Below are positions 61,641 to 64,000 of a DNA stretch of 64,000 bases, one piece after another. The DNA comes from JADJNW01 sp964523725. GTDB lineage: Bacteria; Bacteroidota; Bacteroidia; Chitinophagales; Saprospiraceae. The notes beneath the pieces are model-generated. The model saw only the letters and a program-made list of their open reading frames with translations, was not told where the DNA came from and searched no databases. Each line of letters begins with the position of its first letter. Within the stretch, counting starts at the first letter, position 1. Location: assembly GCA_964523725.1 (NCBI GenBank), contig CAZGAU010000001.1, positions 1 through 64,000 of the forward strand. Reading direction: 5' to 3'. Both the position numbers and the translations under genes were made by a program.

Positions 61641-62123
61641 ATGCATTTATCTGATATTCTGTTACTTGGCGATCCGCGTTTGTACGAAAAATGCGCGCCG
61701 GTGGAGCCGTCTGAACTCGAAAGCTTGAGACCGGTAGTGGACGGTTTGGCGAATGTAATCCTGGAATTCCGGGCAAAGTACAAGGCTGGCCGCGCTATTG
61801 CCGCGCCGCAACTGGGTATCATGAAAAGATTAATCGTGCTAAATATTGACCAACCCGTAGCGATCATCAATCCTGAGTTTTTTGACATGAGTGAAGAGAT
61901 GATGGAACTCTGGGACGATTGTATGAGCTTCCCCAACCTGCTGGTGCGCCTGCGCCGGCACCGGCGTTGCAAAATGCGCTTCCGTGACCTGGAGTGGCAG
62001 GAGCATGTCTGGGATCTCGAAGATGATCTATCAGAATTGATGCAGCACGAGTACGATCATCTCGACGGGATTTTGGCGACCCAACGAGCCATTGACGAGC
62101 ATTCTTTTAAATGGAGGGCTTAA
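61641..62123 (+). CDS. Peptide deformylase-like protein with degenerate motifs
   Basis: 160 residues, slightly shorter than typical deformylases. Metal ligands are kept: C94 in WDDCMSFPN and H136/H140 with catalytic E137 in LMQHEYDHLDG. But motif 1 GxGxAAPQ reads GRAIAAPQ (second Gly lost) and motif 2 EGCLS reads DDCMS, both unusual for a housekeeping Def. It may be a second, divergent deformylase-like enzyme acting on an atypical N-formyl substrate; canonical def is not in the window. The start at 61641 gives the usual N-terminus with LGDPRLYEKCAPV. Confidence 0.8.
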   Translation: MHLSDILLLGDPRLYEKCAPVEPSELESLRPVVDGLANVILEFRAKYKAGRAIAAPQLGIMKRLIVLNIDQPVAIINPEFFDMSEEMMELWDDCMSFPNLLVRLRRHRRCKMRFRDLEWQEHVWDLEDDLSELMQHEYDHLDGILATQRAIDEHSFKWRA

Positions 62124-62195
62124 TACCCCCTAACCTCGCTAAACTCCTAAACTCCTAAACCCCTCAACTCCTAAACTTTTAAAAACACCTAAAAC
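62124..62195. repeat. Microrepeat ctcctaaa between deformylase-like and S9 peptidase genes
   Basis: The 72-bp spacer consists largely of 8- to 9-base units of the form ctcctaaac (ctcctaaactcctaaacccc then ctcctaaac), ending directly at the next start codon. Confidence 0.65.
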
Positions 62196-64000
62196 ATGAA
62201 AAAACGTTATTCTATTCTCGCATTTTTATTGTTATTGCAAAATATCATAATTGCGCAATCCTTTACGATTGAGCAGATTATGAGCAGCCCTTTCCCGGAG
62301 AATCTGACCGCCGCGCCGGTGGGTTCCCGTCTGGCCTGGACACAAAACCACGAGGGTAAACGCAGCATCTGGGTGGCCGAAGGACCTGATTTTAGAGGCA
62401 AATCTATTACCGATTCCAACAAAGATGATGGACAAGCCCTGGGCAATCTGACTTTCTCACCAGATGGCAATCTCATCGCCTATGTACATGGCGGCGGCGC
62501 CAATCGCCAGGGTGAAATTCCCAATCCCACCAGCGATCCTGACGGCGCCAAACAGCAGATTTACCTGATTTCTTTTAGCGGCGGCGAGCCAAAACTGGTG
62601 AGCGAAGGCAGCAATCCAGCGTTTTCGCCGGATGGCAAACGGCTGGTTTTTACAAAACGCGGGCAGGTTTGGTCGGTTGGAGTAGCCGATGATTCCAAGT
62701 CTGAGCAATTATTCACCATTCGTGGCAGCGCCGGGAGCCTGCGCTGGTCGCCCGATGGCAAGCAACTTGCATTCGTAAGCAACCGCGGGGATCATAGTTT
62801 TATAGGTATTTATAATGTTATTGCAAAGGAAATTAAATATTTAAACCCGAGTGTCGATCGCGACAACAATCCTGTCTGGTCGCCGGATGGCAAGAAAATC
62901 GCCTTCCTGCGCATACCCAACCAAAAGCAAAACCTGCCATTTATTGAAGAAAGAGAAGGCTTGCCCTGGGCAATTATGATTTATGATATAACAAACGGTC
63001 AAACCAAAGAAATCTGGCGTGCGAAGGAAGGCAAGGGCAGTAATTTCTGGAATATTTCAGCGGATAATCAATTGTTCTGGAGCGCTGATAATCAGATCGT
63101 TTTCCCCTGGGAAGGCGATGGCTGGCTGCATTTGTACGCGGTGGCTACGACTGGCGGCAATGCGCGTTTGCTTACGCCCGGCAATTTCGAAGTGCAATAC
63201 GTGACCATGACACCTGATGGCAAAGCGATGGTCTATTCTTCCAATCAGGATGACATTGACCGGCAGCATATCTGGCGGGTTGAAATATCTGGCGGCGCCC
63301 CGAAAGCCCTGACGAGCGGAGCTTCTATCGAATGGTCGCCGGCAGTTACGACCGATGGCACGGTGGCGATGTTTGCTTCCAGTGGCACCCAGCCGGCACA
63401 AGCCATGTATATGAATGCCAAGGGTGAAAAACGTCCGTTGGCGGCAGGGACTTTGCCTAAAAATTTTCCAAATGCGCAATTGGTTGAACCTGAACAGGTT
63501 ATTATTTCTGCTGCAGATGGGATGAAAATTCATTGCCAATTATTTAAACCCAAAGATTTGAAACCCGGTGATAAACGTCCTGCTTTGCTCTTTTTTCACG
63601 GTGGCTCGCGGCGGCAGATGTACCTGGGTTTCCACGACCGGGGCTATTATCACAATGCTTATGCGATGAATCAATACCTTGCCAGCAAGGGCTATATCGT
63701 GATGTCGGTCAATTATCGAAGCGGTATTGGCTATGGCATGGAATTCCGGGAAGCTTTGAATTACGGTGCGAACGGCGCCAGTGAGTTCAACGATGTACTC
63801 GGAGCGGGTTTGTACCTGCGCAGTCGCGATGATGTGGATGGTGCGAAAATTGGCTTATGGGGAGGTTCTTATGGTGGATACCTCACGGCCTTAGGTTTGG
63901 CGAAAGCCTCGGATTTGTTTGCAGCGGGCGTGGATGTGCACGGCGTACACGACTGGAATGTGGTGATCCGGAATTTTGTACCCGGCTACAATCCTGAAAA
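62196..64000 (+). CDS. S9-family serine peptidase (DPP/acylaminoacyl-peptidase type), 3' truncated by window edge
   Basis: The frame is open from the ATG at 62196 to the last base (601 codons visible). A signal peptide (KKRYSILAFLLLLQNIIIAQ) indicates export. Residues about 30-430 are a PD40/WD40-type beta-propeller with several WSPDGK/FSPDGK repeats. A hydrolase domain then begins (KPGDKRPALLFFHGGSRRQMY; YLASKGYIVMSVNYRSGIGYG). The nucleophile elbow GGSYGGY places catalytic Ser at residue 558. The catalytic Asp and His lie beyond the window. The family removes N-terminal dipeptides or acyl-amino acids, probably in the periplasm. Confidence 0.92.
   Translation, partial: MKKRYSILAFLLLLQNIIIAQSFTIEQIMSSPFPENLTAAPVGSRLAWTQNHEGKRSIWVAEGPDFRGKSITDSNKDDGQALGNLTFSPDGNLIAYVHGGGANRQGEIPNPTSDPDGAKQQIYLISFSGGEPKLVSEGSNPAFSPDGKRLVFTKRGQVWSVGVADDSKSEQLFTIRGSAGSLRWSPDGKQLAFVSNRGDHSFIGIYNVIAKEIKYLNPSVDRDNNPVWSPDGKKIAFLRIPNQKQNLPFIEEREGLPWAIMIYDITNGQTKEIWRAKEGKGSNFWNISADNQLFWSADNQIVFPWEGDGWLHLYAVATTGGNARLLTPGNFEVQYVTMTPDGKAMVYSSNQDDIDRQHIWRVEISGGAPKALTSGASIEWSPAVTTDGTVAMFASSGTQPAQAMYMNAKGEKRPLAAGTLPKNFPNAQLVEPEQVIISAADGMKIHCQLFKPKDLKPGDKRPALLFFHGGSRRQMYLGFHDRGYYHNAYAMNQYLASKGYIVMSVNYRSGIGYGMEFREALNYGANGASEFNDVLGAGLYLRSRDDVDGAKIGLWGGSYGGYLTALGLAKASDLFAAGVDVHGVHDWNVVIRNFVPGYNPE

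Overview
The window comes from a Bacteroidota chromosome, most likely a Saprospiria-like or Lewinella-like marine or environmental lineage (inference). The evidence is a type IX secretion (T9SS) C-terminal sorting domain, a PorX response regulator, a TonB receptor behind a cobalamin riboswitch, FISUMP and DUF4386 proteins, promoters of the TTG-N19/20-TAnnTTTG type, and few Shine-Dalgarno sequences. Two runs of exactly 100 N (19153-19252 and 30479-30578) are scaffold gaps, and both lie in short intergenic tandem repeats.

Layout. 1-354: 3' end of an FAD monooxygenase. 554-1769: a Bacteroidota-type promoter, an eleven-copy 21-bp repeat array in the leader, and an unrecognised FN3-like protein. 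1883-29071 (all minus): the dominant feature, ten consecutive paralogous ~800-residue MacB/FtsX-type ABC permeases, followed upstream by a single LolD/MacB-type ATPase and a single HlyD/MacA-type adaptor. The adaptor has a sigma-54-like promoter candidate and paired direct repeats in front of it. 29341-34865: FISUMP lipoprotein, DUF4386 membrane protein, rifampin ADP-ribosyltransferase (Arr), Tat-type metallo-beta-lactamase-fold enzyme, AsnS. 35198-42904: T9SS cargo protein, a conserved protein of unknown function, PorX, HD phosphohydrolase. 43178-46956: small alpha/beta-barrel protein, Vat-type acetyltransferase, cobalamin riboswitch and BtuB-like receptor. 47056-54687: DUF2306 protein, a sensor kinase/sigma-54 activator pair, outer-membrane barrel protein, TPR lipoprotein, and a TPR-propeller-OmpA protein of PorE-like architecture. 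54688-56743: a compact AT-rich type II restriction-modification cassette with a C-protein operator. 56796-64000: ChaN-like protein, gamma-glutamyltransferase, MerR-TipAS regulator with its spacer-dyad promoter, a lipoprotein, a deformylase-like protein, and the 5' part of an S9 peptidase.

How the parts may fit. The adaptor, ATPase and ten permeases look like a modular MacAB-type tripartite export machine in which one ATPase and one adaptor could serve many interchangeable permeases. No TolC-type gene is present in the window. The NtrB/NtrC-like pair at 47.7-50.5 kb is a candidate regulator because GAFTDA-class activators need sigma-54 promoters and the adaptor gene has a near-match; this link is inference. 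PorX, the T9SS cargo and the PorE-like protein point to a functional type IX secretion pathway.
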